Source: Erigeron canadensis
Taxonomy: Eukaryota; Streptophyta; Magnoliopsida; Asterales; Asteraceae
Assembly: GCF_010389155.1 (NCBI RefSeq)
Contig: NC_057762.1
Span: 2,901,513 to 2,965,512, forward strand
Length of the DNA: 64,000 nucleotides
Direction of reading: 5' to 3'
Below, in pieces: positions 45,244-58,800 of the stretch. Position 1 is the first letter of the stretch; each line of letters starts with the position of its first letter. The position numbers and the translations under genes were made by a program. A model generated the notes under the pieces. That model worked only from the letters and a program-made list of their open reading frames with translations, was not told the DNA's origin and did not search any database.

Positions 45244-48200
45244 GGAGTTTTGACGTAGTTATTGGTATGGATTGGCTATCGAAGCATAGAGCCGAGATAA
45301 TTTGCTATGAGAAGGTGGTCCGTATACCGCTAGGAAATAGTGAAATGCTACTCATATACGGGGAGCGGGTGGAGGAAAATCAGAAGCACCTCATGGGCAT
45401 TCAGGCTAACGAGAAGAAACTCGAAAATATTCCTATCGTACGGGTTTTTCCACAAGTTTTTCCCGAAGATCTAACAGGATTACCTCCTGTAAGACAAGTT
45501 GAATTCCGTATAGATCTTATTCCGGGAGCGACGCCAGTCGCCAAAGCTCCATACCGTTTAGCACCTACCGAAATGCAAGAACTGTCTAATCAACTCCAAG
45601 AGCTCCAAGAAAAAGGCTTCATCAGACCTAGTCATTCGCCTTGGGGAGCACCAGTATTGTTTGTCAAGAAGAAAGATGGTTCGTTTCGTATGTGCATCGA
45701 TTACCGGGAGTTGAACAAACTGACAGTTAAGAATCGTTACCCTCTTCCTAGAATCGACGACTTATTCGATCAACTTCAAGGTGCGAAGTTTTTCTCGAAA
45801 ATAGACCTTCGGTCCGGATATCATCAACTCAGAGTTAATGAAGCAGATATTCCAAAAACAGCATTCAGGACTCGATATGGACATTTTGAGTTCTTAGTCA
45901 TGCCTTTCGGTTTGACTAATGCACCCGCAGTTTTCATGGATTTGATGAACCGTGTATGCAAACCCTATCTCGATAAGTTTGTTATTGTATTCATTGATGA
46001 CATTTTAATCTATTCGAAGTCTAAGGAAGAACATGAATCTCACTTGAAAATGATTCTTGAACTACTTTGGAAAGAGAGATTGTTTGCTAAGTTTTCGAAG
46101 TGCGACTTTTGGTTACAAGAAGTTCATTTCCTTGGGCATGTAGTGAATAGTGAAGGAATCCATGTTGACCCCAGTAAGATCGAAGCAGTAAAAGATTGGA
46201 AGACTCCTACGACGCCATCAGAGGTTCGTTCATTTCTAGGCTTGGCCGGGTATTATCGACGATTCATCGCTAACTTCTCGAAAATCGCTCAACCACTTAC
46301 TCAGTTAACCCAAAAGGATAAGAAGTTTGATTGGGGAGATAAGCAAGAAAAGGCATTCCAAACACTGAAAGAAAATCTATGTAACGCTCCTATTCTTACC
46401 CTCCCCGATGGTCCGGACGATTTTGTAGTTTATTGTGATGCTTCAAATCAAGGCTTGGGATGTGTACTAATGCAAAGGGGTAAAGTGATTGCTTATGCCT
46501 CTCGGCAACTCAAAATCCATGAGAAAAACTACACCACCCATGACTTGGAGCTTGGTGCAGTGGTTTTTGCACTCAAATGTTGGAGGCACTATCTCTATGG
46601 GACGAAAAGTGTGATCTACACCGATCACAAGAGTCTCCAACATATTTTCGATCAAAAAGAGTTGAATATGCGACAGAGGCGGTGGATTGAATTATTTAGT
46701 GACTATGATTGTGAGATTCGTTACCATCCGGGTAAGGCGAATGTTGTGGCTGACGCGTTAAGTAGGAAAGAAAGAATTAAGTCAAAGCAAGTACGAGCAT
46801 TGATCATGACAATTCATTCGGATATAAAATCAATGATAAGTCGGGCTCAAGATGAAGCATTGCAGAATATCAATGTAGAAAAAGAAGGGTTACGTGACCT
46901 TGATCAGCAAATGGAGCGTAAAGAGGATGGAGTACTGTACTTTGTAGGACGAATATGGATTCCACTTGCAGGTGGATTAAGAACAGTGATTTTGGACGAG
47001 GCACATAGTACGAGATACTCCGTACACCCGGGAGCTGATAAAATGTATCACGACCTTAAGGATTTGTATTGGTGGCCGAGAATGAAAAGAGATATAGCCA
47101 GTTATGTCAGTGGATGCTTAACATGTCTAAAAGTCAAAGCTGAACATAATAAACCACCGGGTTTATTAGTGCAACCACAACTTCCCGAATGGAAATGGGA
47201 AAGAATAACCATGGATTTTATTACAAAGCTGCCAAGAACTAGTAGTGGGCATGACAAGATTTGGGTGATAGTAGATAGATTGACAAAGTCTGCGCACTTT
47301 ATAGCTATCCGTGAGAGCTACACAATGGAGCAGTTAGCAAGGATTTATATAAAGGAGATAGTGGCAAAGCATGGAATTCCGGTGTCTATTATATCTGATC
47401 GTGATAGTCATTTCACATCACGATTTTGGCAGTCATTGCAAAAGGCATTGGGAACACGTTTAGACCTGAGTACGGCTTACCATCCTCAAACCGATGGACA
47501 AAGTGAGCGTACTATTCAGACTTTGGAAGATATGCTTAGGGCGTGTGTGATGGACTTTGGGGGAAGCTGGGATATTCACCTTCCTCTAGTTGAGTTCTCG
47601 TACAATAATAGTTATCATTCAAGTATTAAGTGTGCTCCATTTGAAGCTTTATATGGGCGGAAATGTCGCTCACCTGTTGTTTGGGCTGAGATTGGAGAAA
47701 GTCAGTTGATTGGCCCGGAGATTGTACAAGAGACAACAGATAGGATTTTTCAAATCAAAGAAAGACTGAAAGCAGCTAGAGACCGCCAAAAGAGCTACGC
47801 CGACAAACGGCGAAGGCCTTTAGAATTCTATGTTGGTGATAAAGTGTTACTTAAAGTGTCGCCTTGGAAGGGCATGGTTCGATTTGGAAAGAAAGGAAAG
47901 TTGGCACCAAGGTACGTTGGACCGTTTGAAATTGTTGAACGGATTGGTCCGGTAGCTTATCGTTTAAGACTACCTCAAGAACTAAGTAGGATACATGATA
48001 CATTCCACGTGTCAAATCTCAAGAAGTGTCTCGCGGATACAAGTTTGCATGTACCGCTAGACGACATTAAGATTGATGACAAGTTACATTTTGTGGAAGA
48101 ACCAGTTGAGATCATGGATCGAGAACTTAAGACATTAAAACGTAGTAAAATTCCAATTGTCAAGGTCCGGTGGAATTCAAAACGAGGGCCAGAGTTTACT

Positions 48201-48305
48201 TGGGAGCGAGAGGATCAAATGAAAATCAAATATCCACATCTATTTGATGCTACGACTTCCAACCGTAACTCCAACAAAATTTCGAGACGAAATTTTCTCA
48301 AGTAG
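45186..48305 (+). CDS. pol: Ty3 Pol: RT, RNase H, integrase, chromodomain-like tail
   Basis: An open frame of 1039 codons, overlapping the gag-protease frame by 58 bases in the -1 phase. It opens right after an in-frame TGA (45183-45185) and has no natural ATG at its start, so it must be reached by frameshift from gag or be a broken continuation. Domains: the end of protease ([11 protein letters not shown], about 23-33), reverse transcriptase (about 120-290, catalytic F269-I-D-D272), RNase H ([10 protein letters not shown] onward, about 415-520), an integrase HHCC zinc region (about 610-660), and an integrase DDE core (about 685-830, with [25 protein letters not shown]). Then come a GPY/F-like module ([18 protein letters not shown], about 908-925) and a chromodomain-like tail (about 980-1020, FTWEREDQM). 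The latter suggests targeting of integration to modified histones, as known for chromoviruses. Confidence 0.92.
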   Translation: MYLRNRRSLFSVNLLPFSLRSFDVVIGMDWLSKHRAEIICYEKVVRIPLGNSEMLLIYGERVEENQKHLMGIQANEKKLENIPIVRVFPQVFPEDLTGLPPVRQVEFRIDLIPGATPVAKAPYRLAPTEMQELSNQLQELQEKGFIRPSHSPWGAPVLFVKKKDGSFRMCIDYRELNKLTVKNRYPLPRIDDLFDQLQGAKFFSKIDLRSGYHQLRVNEADIPKTAFRTRYGHFEFLVMPFGLTNAPAVFMDLMNRVCKPYLDKFVIVFIDDILIYSKSKEEHESHLKMILELLWKERLFAKFSKCDFWLQEVHFLGHVVNSEGIHVDPSKIEAVKDWKTPTTPSEVRSFLGLAGYYRRFIANFSKIAQPLTQLTQKDKKFDWGDKQEKAFQTLKENLCNAPILTLPDGPDDFVVYCDASNQGLGCVLMQRGKVIAYASRQLKIHEKNYTTHDLELGAVVFALKCWRHYLYGTKSVIYTDHKSLQHIFDQKELNMRQRRWIELFSDYDCEIRYHPGKANVVADALSRKERIKSKQVRALIMTIHSDIKSMISRAQDEALQNINVEKEGLRDLDQQMERKEDGVLYFVGRIWIPLAGGLRTVILDEAHSTRYSVHPGADKMYHDLKDLYWWPRMKRDIASYVSGCLTCLKVKAEHNKPPGLLVQPQLPEWKWERITMDFITKLPRTSSGHDKIWVIVDRLTKSAHFIAIRESYTMEQLARIYIKEIVAKHGIPVSIISDRDSHFTSRFWQSLQKALGTRLDLSTAYHPQTDGQSERTIQTLEDMLRACVMDFGGSWDIHLPLVEFSYNNSYHSSIKCAPFEALYGRKCRSPVVWAEIGESQLIGPEIVQETTDRIFQIKERLKAARDRQKSYADKRRRPLEFYVGDKVLLKVSPWKGMVRFGKKGKLAPRYVGPFEIVERIGPVAYRLRLPQELSRIHDTFHVSNLKKCLADTSLHVPLDDIKIDDKLHFVEEPVEIMDRELKTLKRSKIPIVKVRWNSKRGPEFTWEREDQMKIKYPHLFDATTSNRNSNKISRRNFLK

Positions 48306-48312
48306 GGGAGAC
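48297..48312 (+). promoter_or_regulatory. Purine-rich tract before the 3' LTR
   Basis: TCAAGTAGGGGAGAC directly precedes the TGTGACA of the 3' LTR and overlaps the pol stop codon. It is the probable plus-strand primer site, though a T interrupts the purine run. Confidence 0.6.
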
Positions 48313-50994
48313 TGTGACATCCGTCAACAAAACTGGTAATTTATTATAGTCTCTAACTTACATTCCAAATTTCTTGACTAGTCAATGTGCCTATATAGTA
48401 TAACAAGCATAGAAATGTGGTGATCATTTCCAATATGGGATCTCTATTACTTGATATTCAATAGTTTAGGATTGAGATATTTGATCTTCCTAAACGTAGA
48501 TGACTATAACTATCCCCGTAATTTCTAGACTTGTAGTTGTTAGTCATATTTATTTATAGACATTGATAAATTAGTATACGCTATTTAGTGGTGAACGAAA
48601 TCAATAATTATAAAAGTAATATATAATTAGTATAAGTCGTAAGATGGTAATAGTAATAGTAAAATATCATATGTTTAGTAAAAAATTTTAGTCATATATA
48701 TATTACCACAATTTAATGGTGAGCAAGGAATTTTAATTCCATTAGAATTCTTATGATACATTAAGTCTAATCATAAACTAACTAAAACACTTATCACATA
48801 TATATATAAATAATGACTATACCCTAAACAAAAAAAAAAAAAAAAATATAACCTATCTTTGATTCCTCCTGCCGTCGAACATCATCAAACAAAACACCAT
48901 CACAAATCTATTTTTTTTTTATCACTCAATTCTCAAAAAAAATCATCTTAAGGAGTTCTTGGATTTTGGTAAGTTTAATTATAATTCTATTGAATCTTGA
49001 TTTAAATTACAATTAATAATAAAATTCTTAAAGATTATATTCTATTCTTCTTTTCAAGGTGTCTAAGAAGAAGATCATCAATCTTGGGGTAAAATCACTT
49101 GTCTTCTCTTTTCATATATATTAGTCTTTTTAATTATTAATATATATATATATATAAGCATATTTTTTTTTATTAATTTTTATTTATAAGTAACCTATTT
49201 GATGAATATATATTATGGCAAATTTATAATAATGAATGAAAGGGTTTTTTTTTTAGGGTTAAATCAAAAGCTTGAATAATAAATCATATTAATGTTAAAA
49301 GTTTAAGTATTCAATGAAGCATAATAATTAATGTAATAAAAGAAATCCAATTATGAAGGCATGAAAATCATAATAACAGATTTAATTAGGTGTTGGAAAG
49401 ATTTGAAATTTATATATAAATATTAGTTGTAGTAGTCTTTAAAACAGTTTGTTTGGGTTATTTCAGAATCTGGACAGATTCATTTTGTTAACTTTGAGAG
49501 GTCGTATCTTGGTCATGGGAGATGGTTAAGTCACGTTTTTGGTGTCTAAAATTAAGTTCAGGAAGTCTACTTTCTGGTGGAAGTGGTTTCGTGTCAAAAT
49601 ATGAAGTTTAAGGTTGTCAAACGAATTTTATAACAAAACTGCGCAAAGCTGAGTTTTCCGAACAGATTTTGGTCGACTTCAAATAGTCATATCTTGGTCG
49701 ATTTTATGAACTGGAAAATTATTTTTCTCCAGAAACGTTTTTGAGATGTTAAGATTGTACAGTAAAAAAATTGGATTTTTTTGAAGCTTCGAAGGCCCTT
49801 AACTTTTATAAAACTTTTCTGTGCGCAAACAGTGATTTTTCTGACTAGTCTGTAATCATTGAATTTTTAAAAATAGTTAACGTGCCAAATAAATTATAAA
49901 AAAATTCATGTAAGTATATAACACTCTAAGGTAACAGTAGTTAAGATTTGGAATCTTGAATCATTCGTTTCATCCTAATAAAAAAATAGATAAAGTTACC
50001 AAAAATTTCAGTTAATATGAACTTGTAGAATTTAATCTTAAATCAGTAAAACAAATATTATATATTAAGTTATGTGACTTGTAACTTAATAATATATGAC
50101 AAATCAATTGTGAATATTTTGAAAGTAGCCATATGTGTATTTCATCAAATACGGGTTACAATGGACAGTTCTTGACCATGTCCATAATTGTAACTTGTTC
50201 ATATTTATATGTTGTGTAGATTCTAGCGACCTTGTTGGAATTGCATAACTACTTGCTTGTTGAGGTGAGTTTCGTGGCCCCTTTTATTTTATTTGTTTGG
50301 GGGAAAATGATGCTCAAAACACTTTTCATTTCTTTAGTAGTTGTGCCAAACTTTTTGTTTTCTTGGACAAATACGTGTAATTATGAAATGTGTATGCTAG
50401 CTTGTTTGTGTTGATTCCATGATGCAATAGATGTCTGTTGATATCTATTGAAGACTATTTGATATCTATCGACCAACTATATACTACAGCTGGTAGTTGT
50501 TGGTATTTAAAGCATGATTGAGTTGTTGGCAGGAGTGATGGGGATTGTGTTGTTGGATAACTATGATGACATTGATTACTATTTGGATTGCATACAAGCT
50601 GCTACATGTTTATTTTTACACTATTGTCCAAACCTCATATATCATGCACAACAAATTCATTTGAATTCCTTTAAACCTACGAACTCACCAACATTATGTT
50701 GACATTTTCGAGCATTCATTTTCAGGTAATAACAATGTTTAAGAAGATTGAGCTTATGGACTTTAGGAAGACCAATAAAGAGATCCTTCATGGACTCCTA
50801 GATTGCATGTGAAACATTGAACGCTATTTGCAGTTATTACTTCTTTGCTATTTGAGGCGTGTTGCCTAGACCTTCCGTTTATGGAATTTACATTTATTTG
50901 AATTTCATTTAGTATGACTCTATTATAAAGTCCATGTGCCTTTGCTATATCTTTTAGTCATATCCTACGATTCCGCCTAAGGTGGGGTGTGACA
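48313..50994 (+). repeat. 3' LTR, Ty3 copy 2
   Basis: 2682 bp, nearly identical to the 5' LTR at 39754-42430. Differences are mainly homopolymer or TA-run lengths. It is followed by the target duplication CCGGG. Confidence 0.93.
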
Positions 50995-50999
50995 CCGGG

Positions 51000-53900
51000 T
51001 TAAACTATTTTTAGAAACAATTATGATGTGGCATGTCTACAAATTTTTTCAAAATGTTTTTATTTTATTTATGATGTCATATCTAATTAATAAAATTTTA
51101 AAGATAAATAACCCATTAAATATTTTCAAAATGTTTTATTTTATCTATGATGTCTACAAATTTATTCTTTTAGTAGAAAACAAAATAAATACTTTTTTAT
51201 ATAATATCATAAATGTCTTTTTATGTTTTATTAATGCAATAGGTACTAATATATATAATTATTGTGTTGATCAATTTAATATCTTCAAGCCGAGTTATAA
51301 TATATCAACTAGATTTTAGACCCGTGTCCGACACTGGACACGGGGTTTACGATATTATCAATATTAGATCTTCATACATTTAATTCATAAAAACTTATAA
51401 TTTGGAAGATATATGGTTCTAAGTGATATACTTTGCAAATTGTAGTACAATAACCACATATTCGTCACAGTCATTATTAGCTAATACACATTGATGAAAT
51501 GTTTGTAATAGTCATTCCACAAGGCACATGCTATAATAATTTCTCTATTATATAAATTTTTGAAACCAATTGTACTCATAATGTGATATTAGTATGAAAG
51601 ATTATTATTAATTAAAATATAAACATACTTGTGATCCCGTATTTGACATTCAAGTATACGTGTTTGATCATGATACGACCCATAACATGAATATGTTTAT
51701 TTTCAACCACTGTCCAATGATAATTAGATAACAATTATGATTGTTTCATATTGTTTGATAACAATTATGACTTTTGATTTGAGTGGCAATTGTAACTTTA
51801 AAAAATTAAATAAAATACTTTTTGTAACGTTTTTAAAAAATTTAAGAAAAAATTCTCAGATTGATGGCTAAAAATAAATATAATTTAAGTATTTAGGATT
51901 AAAAAATATAAATTATTGATGGAAAACAAAAAAAGTATAAATTAATGAGACTTATACTACAAATTAATATAAATTCCAATATAATATATTTGGATAATGA
52001 TTATTAGGATTTCTAATTTATAGTTAATCTAAATGATGACATAAGCGAGAGTCAATTTGATACAATTGAGCGATTTGATTGGTTAATAAGTCATTAGTTC
52101 AATTGTCTTATAGTATATATTAAGATTAAGATTAAGATTAAGATTAAGATTAAGATTAAGATTAAAATTAAAATTATACAATTACTACTAAAATCTTAAT
52201 ATATATGATAGAACACATTATTGGATATATATTAGCTATTATTTTATTGGATAAATATTAGCTCTTATTTTATCGGATATATATAAGCTATTATTATTTA
52301 TTTATTATATTAAAACTATTGGGTAAAAAGTGTAAATTTTTGATGAAAAACAAAAAAGTGTAAATTAAAGTCAAAATTGAAAAAAAAGTCAACATTAAGA
52401 AATCGAGAGCTGTGATTGGTCGATAAGTTATTAGAGCAACTGTGCTTTAGTATAATAAAAGATAACAAAAGTTATATAAATTTTTTTAGATTTGTATTGC
52501 TTTTAAAATTTTATTAAAAATGCTCGGGTTAAAGCCGGACTGATTAACTAGTTTACATATTAAAATTTCTTTTAAAACAGATTTATTTATAAAAAATAAA
52601 ATAAACAGATTAGCTTTTATAGATGGGAAGAAAACAAATGAATCATAGGTATTATTTTCTTTTTTTAATTTCTTTTGTGTCATCAATTAAGTTAAGATAA
52701 TCCAAATATTTAAAATTTAGGTTTTATTAACTTGCAAGAAAAATTTGAGTTATTTTCTCGGTTATCTTATGATGATAAGTGCAAAAATATATTTTTTATT
52801 AGTATAATAATAATACTAATATGAAATAAGAATAGAATTAAAAGAGTAATGAAAGTTGCAACCATATAGCCATAAAATTGCTATGCAATTATTGTAGGGT
52901 GTGAGTATTACTATCATGTTTAATTCTTCAACTTGTCGTGTTGAACAAAGCGGGCTTCGAACGTGACAGAAGTTTTTGAAGGTATCTGAGTAATTTTCAT
53001 GGTTAGGAGTTAGGGCTTTTTTTTGTTGAAAGCTTCTTCTATGAGCTTCTTTTTATAAGTGTTTTTGGTTTTTTTTTTTTTTTTTGAAATTTAAAAGCCC
53101 AAGCCTTAACTTCCAAACAAGGTTACTCTTTTTGTTGAAGAGTTTTTTTTTTCTAAAGCTCCATCTCCTAGCTTCTAAAAAGCCCCTAGAAAGCCTTTGC
53201 CAAATATATACTTTATTTAGGACAAAAATATTTTGTGTGTTGTTAGGTTAATAGTTCACTGGTAAAGAAAAGTCCTTTCAATAAAGACTTGAATTTAGGA
53301 AGACTTAGACTTCGATTCTAAGAAGGCAAAGAGAGTTTTCCTTGTAATAGATATTGAATAAGAGACTCTAAAATATGAACGGATTAAAACAATATGGTTT
53401 AGACCCTGTTATGATATTTGATATACGGTTATAAAAAACAACAATATCTTTATGTATAGATAATCGAACAATATAAAGGGGTCATTTGTGTCACGATATA
53501 TAAAGGAAAAGTCGGCACGCACAACACACATCATGTTGAGTCAGGAATGAGTCATTTGGTTACGTAACGACAGATTCTAAAACTTTCAATGAGGGTGAGA
53601 GTTGTCAGTTGTCACTATCTCTGTATCCTTTCATATAATTATTGGAATGAATCTGATGAGATCAACATCCATCCATCCTTATTTACATGCTTAAATTTTT
53701 ATATTGAGAAAATATCTCTTATATGTATAGAGATTTCGATTAAAAATTTGTATAGCAAAAAGAGTAAGATTAATGTTAAAAATTCATAAGATATAATCCT
53801 AATACTGAGGCTATATATATTTGTATAATTATCAAACTATAGACTACATTCTTCTCACTAAGTGACGGATCTAAAAGTTTAAACGGTTAAGGACCAAGAA

Positions 53901-55764
53901 AACTAACAATGAAACTACATGGTAACTTGGAACCCAAAGACGCTAGTTAACTTATAATTTTAGAACAAAATTAAAATTTTGACTTACAAATTAAACATAA
54001 AAAAAACAAGTAAAATTTATAGTTTACATTGTCGTCTAAACATTCAAACAAGGTTAAGTTATTGTCTTATTGACATTGTTACATGCCTAGAGTGATCTAC
54101 TTCTACTACTGATAAAAGGTTTACTATGTAAATGACATGCCAGAGAAAAATATATTTTGTTTGTTATTAATCAAAGACACTTAACTAAATGTTGTTTGGA
54201 ACACATGATATGATTTTTCTCAATAAATCAAAGTTAGTTTGTTATATTTGATACATGTTTCTATCAAACCATAGCTATATTTGGCACGACCCTCGAACTA
54301 TACATTAAACAAAATTATGAATGCGTTAATTAAAAGAATAGTGGAATATAACATTTTTGATATAAGAATCAACCACTAAAATACAAACATCTTTTTTAAA
54401 AATCTAAAAAACCTACATATATGTACGGAGAAACTAAGTGTCTGGTGCTCTTGCACAAATCACTATTGTTCAACAAAATGTTTAAGTATTTTGCAAAAAA
54501 CTTTTAAGACGAGATGCATAACAACATTTTTAGCTATCAATATATTTTATTATACACGTATAAAATATAAATTGTTGTGAATATTTTTAGCAACTTACTT
54601 ACTTAGTGATGTGGAAATATTACTTCTATTTCTTTTAATGTATAATTCATGACCATTCTTACCCTATAACATACTTCTAGTCACATTTAATAAGTAGTTC
54701 ATGAGCTAATTATCTCATGTCGAAACATATTGATAGCATCCTTTTATTTACGCCCAAAGTTTAATTGATACACAAAGTCCTTTTTAAGGTGACGAAATAC
54801 AGCAACAAAAGTTGAAGGACCAAAAACCATATATATACCTAATAGAGCAAAAAATATGATTTTATTTCTACCAGATATTTTTGGGTTGATGATGTCGAGA
54901 CTTTATTTGGTGTCAAGAGAGCGACTGAGTTAACAAAAAGACAGATCTTATAAAAACAAACATCAAAAAAAAAAAAAAAAAAAAAAAAAACTCAAAGTTA
55001 TTATAAAAAGATCACACGTCAATCTGTTATATATTTATTGCCAACTTCACCGTATCTCCGCCGTGATTGACACGTATGCACCATCATTTTTGATCATAAA
55101 TATACTCTCTTTATTTTCCGGTTAACAAATTTTCTTGAAACCAAGAAACTTATTTGGGGAATATTTTTAAGGTAAAATCTTTCCGGGTTCTTCAAATTCT
55201 GATGAAATATCACCAAATCAGGTAAAAAGTTTGAATCTTTACATCAATTTCTATCTTATATTAGCAAATTTTGATGTATGTATAAAACGGATGAGGTTTT
55301 CGCTATTCGGGTTATCCGGGGTTAATATTTGACTAACATGAGACCCCCTTGGGCCACCTTGGTGGTGGTGGTGGTTCATATTTTATGCCAACCAATAGAG
55401 ATTGTCTTTCTGTTGAGATTTTTTGAGCTCAACTTGATGATATTTATTATGTTTGATTGTGAAAGATTTTTGAAATTGTGGTGTAGGATGTAATATGGTA
55501 GCAAGTTGCTTGCTTTATGCTTATTGTGTATTTAAAATGTGCTTCTAGTGGCTTCTTTGATCATATCTTGTAACAATTTTTGTATTAAAAATAGAAGATA
55601 TTTTTGACCCAATTGGCAATTATGGTATCTGTGGATAAGTAGGCATATTCTTGATGACAAAGTTTGGTTCTTTTTAAATATAGCTTGTCCTTTTCTTGAA
55701 ACTTTTATGTGTTTAGATATACATTGTTATTTCCTAAATGTGAATTTAATATTTTGTTTTATAG
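51000..55764. other. Non-coding region between Ty3 copy 2 and the BTB gene
   Basis: The first 800 bases repeat the flank of copy 1 and contain the hairpin ACCCGTGTCC...GGACACGGGG (51320-51345). After 51795 the sequence is unique, AT-rich and without a gene I can support. Two related short segments, near 52070-52115 and 52405-52450 (ATTGGTYRATAAGTYATTAG), look like dispersed repeat ends. A CTCGGGTTAAAGCCGGACTG hairpin-like end followed by AACTAG lies near 52522-52551. A poly(A) run of about 27 is at 54965-54990. The right end probably includes the promoter and a 5' untranslated exon of the BTB gene. Confidence 0.55.
52120..52165. repeat. (TTAAGA)n microsatellite
   Basis: About seven hexamer units TTAAGA, decaying into TTAAAA units at the right end. 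Confidence 0.9.
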
Positions 55765-55864
55765 TACCATGTGTGTTGTGTTTGGATCTTGATCATTTTT
55801 TCTATAAATATCTAGTTGGCATTGTAGCATAACTATCAAGTGATTGAGGAACTTCATAGAAGAA
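55100..55864 (+). promoter_or_regulatory. Probable 5' untranslated exon, leader intron and uORF of the BTB gene
   Basis: A donor-like CAAATCAG/GTAAAA at 55221/55222 and an acceptor-like TTTTATAG ending at 55764 would define a leader intron of about 543 bases. The following leader has an upstream ATG at 55769 that opens a seven-codon frame ending at 55792, before the main ATG at 55865. These are inferred from sequence signals only. Confidence 0.4.
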
Positions 55865-58800
55865 ATGGAGAAGAAGCAAAAGAAGTTTCTGACTGTCGCG
55901 CCTTTTGAATGTGCGTGGCGTGACGATTTGAGGTTTAAGGAAGCCGGAAGAGGGTGTGTGGCGTTTGAGGCATTTGCACACAACGATGTGACAGTGGTTT
56001 TCCGTGAGCAGTTAGGTAGTCAACATTACCATTACAAAAGAGATAATAGTCCACATTATACTGTGATCATAGGTAGTCATAGAAATCGGCGGTTGAAGAT
56101 CGAGGTAGATGGGATCACAGCCGTTGATGAAGCCGGTTTAGGTTTATGTTGTTCTTCTGCATTTCAAAGTTATTGGATAAGTATTTGTGATGGGTTGATT
56201 AGCATTGGAAAAGGGCGGTACCCTTTTCAAAATCTTGTCTTTGAGTGGCTTGACACGAAGCCTAACTGCAGCGTGCAGTATGTCGGGCTTAGTAGTTGGG
56301 ATAAACATGTTGGATATAGAAATGTTAATGTGCTTCCATTAACACAAAACCATATATCTCTTTGGAAGCATGTTGATTACAAAGGTGAAGATGACAATGA
56401 AGAAGATTTTAGGAATGAATTCGGAAACTTTGATAATCATAAGGGGCTTGGAAGTTTCCTTGAAAGTTGGGAGTTATCTGATGTGTATTTCGTTGTGGGT
56501 GACGAAGAACGCGCTGTCCCTGCTCATAAGGTGATCTTGGCAGCAGCAGCAGATAATTTTAATCTATGGTTGTTTGATCAAGATGTTATCCCAATTAAGG
56601 ATGTAAATTATCCGGTTTTGCATGCATTCCTTCGGTTTATTTATACAGGCTTTACCCAGGTATTTCTTCTTCAGTTTTTATTTATTTAAATTATTATGCT
56701 TACTTTAACATTTTGTGTCCCTAAAGTGATTATCTAATTATTGTGAGTTGACTGATTTTTCGTGTTTATGTAACTTAATCTAGTATTTGAGGTGTCAGTT
56801 TTGATTTAGATCACAATGGTTCCAACACAATCGAGTATAGTTAGTTGAATTCATTAAATAAGTAGAATTTGTTAAACGCCCAACATTATTGAAAGATGAT
56901 AATCACAATCTCTTGCAGCAGAAGCACATCCATGCACTATTTTCTACACCACATTTGTACAGTTAATCAATATTTCTCGTTATCTATGTGTAGATTCCAG
57001 AGTCTCTACTGGGACCCCTGAGGGGTCTAGGCTTACGTTTTGGAGTAACTTCATTGGTGAGGCAATGTGAAGAAGTTACCGAACGATTTAAACTCAATAA
57101 AAAGTTATTTGACTCTGGAAAGAACATAGAGATATCATACCCGAGCTCTCAGCCCCATTGTGGTGGTGCCGCCTTTCCATTGGGCCTTCCTGTGAATGTG
57201 CAAAGGCTTGAAGAATTGTATGTAACAGGCGGGTTTAGTGATGTGGACATTAACATTGAAGGTCATGGTCTTGTTGTTCGGTCTCATAAAGTTATTCTTG
57301 GTTTGTGGAGTCTTCCCTTTAAGAAGGTGAACTACTCTTTATTGACGTTTATTAATTTTAAGAAGTAAAATGAAAGTTCTAGATAGACAATTGTAAATTA
57401 AGTGCTAACAAAACAATCGAATTGGCAGATGTTCACAAATGGAATGATTGAGAGCATTTCTTCATCTGTTTGCTTAAAAGATGTCTCACCAAAAGCGTTC
57501 AAGATTATGATTGATTACTTTTATAATGGTGGATTTAACTTGGAAGATACGATTGATAGTAACAACTTGCTACTCGAGCTTCTTCTATTGGCAGATCAAT
57601 TTGGGGTTTCTCTTCTTCACCAAGATTGCTGCAAAGCGCTTTTAGAGCGGCTTTCAGAGGTAGTTTGGATAACCCTTTTGTGTTTTCATGTTATATAATC
57701 TGTTAATGTTGATATCTTAATATTTTGTTTGGTAACCGTGGTTTTGAAGTGTTACTCTAAAAGTACGGTGGAGTGCGGATCCGGACTTGTGAGAACAAAG
57801 AGATGGGTTTTATGATCATGAATTATAAAATATTAATTACTCTTGTCTATATATTATATGCAGGGATGGAATTCGAGTAGTGGATGAAGGTCTTACAACA
57901 CGAGTTTTTGTATTATGCACACGGATGAAGACACTTTTGGCCAAGTAATTGATTAATTATTTCTATATTCTAACCCTCATACTTTGTTGCAGGGCTCGGT
58001 ATGCCTAATTCTTCAAGTTATACCCTCCATCCCTTCATGTAAACTTATAGAAGAAACGTGTGAAAGGATATTTACAATGCACTTTGATTACTGTACAACG
58101 GCTAGTACCGACTTCATCTTGTTAGATGAGTCAACTTTCTCTAACATTTTACAGGTGGGTTCTAAGTTTTAACTAGCATTATAGTTTCCACAAATGTTTA
58201 CACTAGTAATGTCAGCTACGCCAAAGGGACTTCGCCTAGTGGTAGGTGAGGTGACCCATCAACCAAAAAGTTGTGGGTTCTAGGCTTCTAGCCCCATGGT
58301 GGACAAATTGTAAATATTTATGTAGAATACTTGCCGTTCTAAATGGTATAATGTTAGTTACTGTAATTTTTCAATATTTGTTAGTGATTTAAGGCTTAAT
58401 CTTCTTGTGTTCATTTTTAGAGGTCAAAAATCTTATTTTAGTTGCACATCTCTCTATAACTGTCGTTTTTCTGGTTGTATGCGTATCTTCATCGACTAAA
58501 GTTCTATATTTTGTGGGATAAATTTTTTCAACAATAAGGTGGTAGTTTGTTGCTAAAATGCAATTGACCTTGTAGAAAACAACTTCATTTTGGTCTGTCA
58601 TATAAAAAGTAGAAAAAAATTTGAGCACTATACTATTTATTAAGACTGTGGGCTGCTTCTCTAGCTCTTGAGAAATGAACATGTCTTTATAGTGAAACAT
58701 GAATTTTGCAGCATCAAGATTTGACCGTAACTTCTGAAGAGAGAGTTCTTAGTGCCATCTTAATGTGGGCCTTGCAACCGGAGGAATTATCAAGTTGGGA

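Larger units (their letters stand above)
39754..50994 (+). mobile_element. Ty3-type LTR retrotransposon, copy 2 (near-intact, probable chromovirus)
   Basis: 11,241 bp, flanked by a perfect 5 bp target duplication CCGGG (39749-39753 and 50995-50999). The 5' and 3' LTRs (about 2.68 kb each) are nearly identical, so insertion was recent. Order: LTR, primer-binding site (42434), extra ORF (42679-43104), stem-loop (43361-43426), gag-protease (43567-45243), pol (45186-48305), purine tract and LTR. Reverse transcriptase and RNase H precede integrase, which defines Ty3/gypsy. A GPY/F-type region and a chromodomain-like tail after integrase point to a chromovirus, possibly Tekay-like given the long LTRs. 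The one obvious defect is the protease-to-RT frame break. Confidence 0.93.
36505..51795. repeat. 15.3 kb block, copy 2 of the near-identical duplication
   Basis: The counterpart of 21171-36404. Here the first one to two kilobases after the gap have dense small deletions relative to 21171-22900, and the sequence becomes clean farther right. This mirrors copy 1, which degrades toward the gap. Confidence 0.85.

Noticed and set aside
36505..51795. A second, independent Ty3 insertion, or a real tandem duplication
   Set aside because: The insertion site, flanks and target duplication are the same, and the differences are mainly gap-proximal small deletions. An assembly duplicate is simpler.
57860..57960. 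Possible additional BTB gene exon after ATATGCAG at about 57863
   Set aside because: It would break the frame, and the following exon at 57993 continues the family sequence directly from exon 3.
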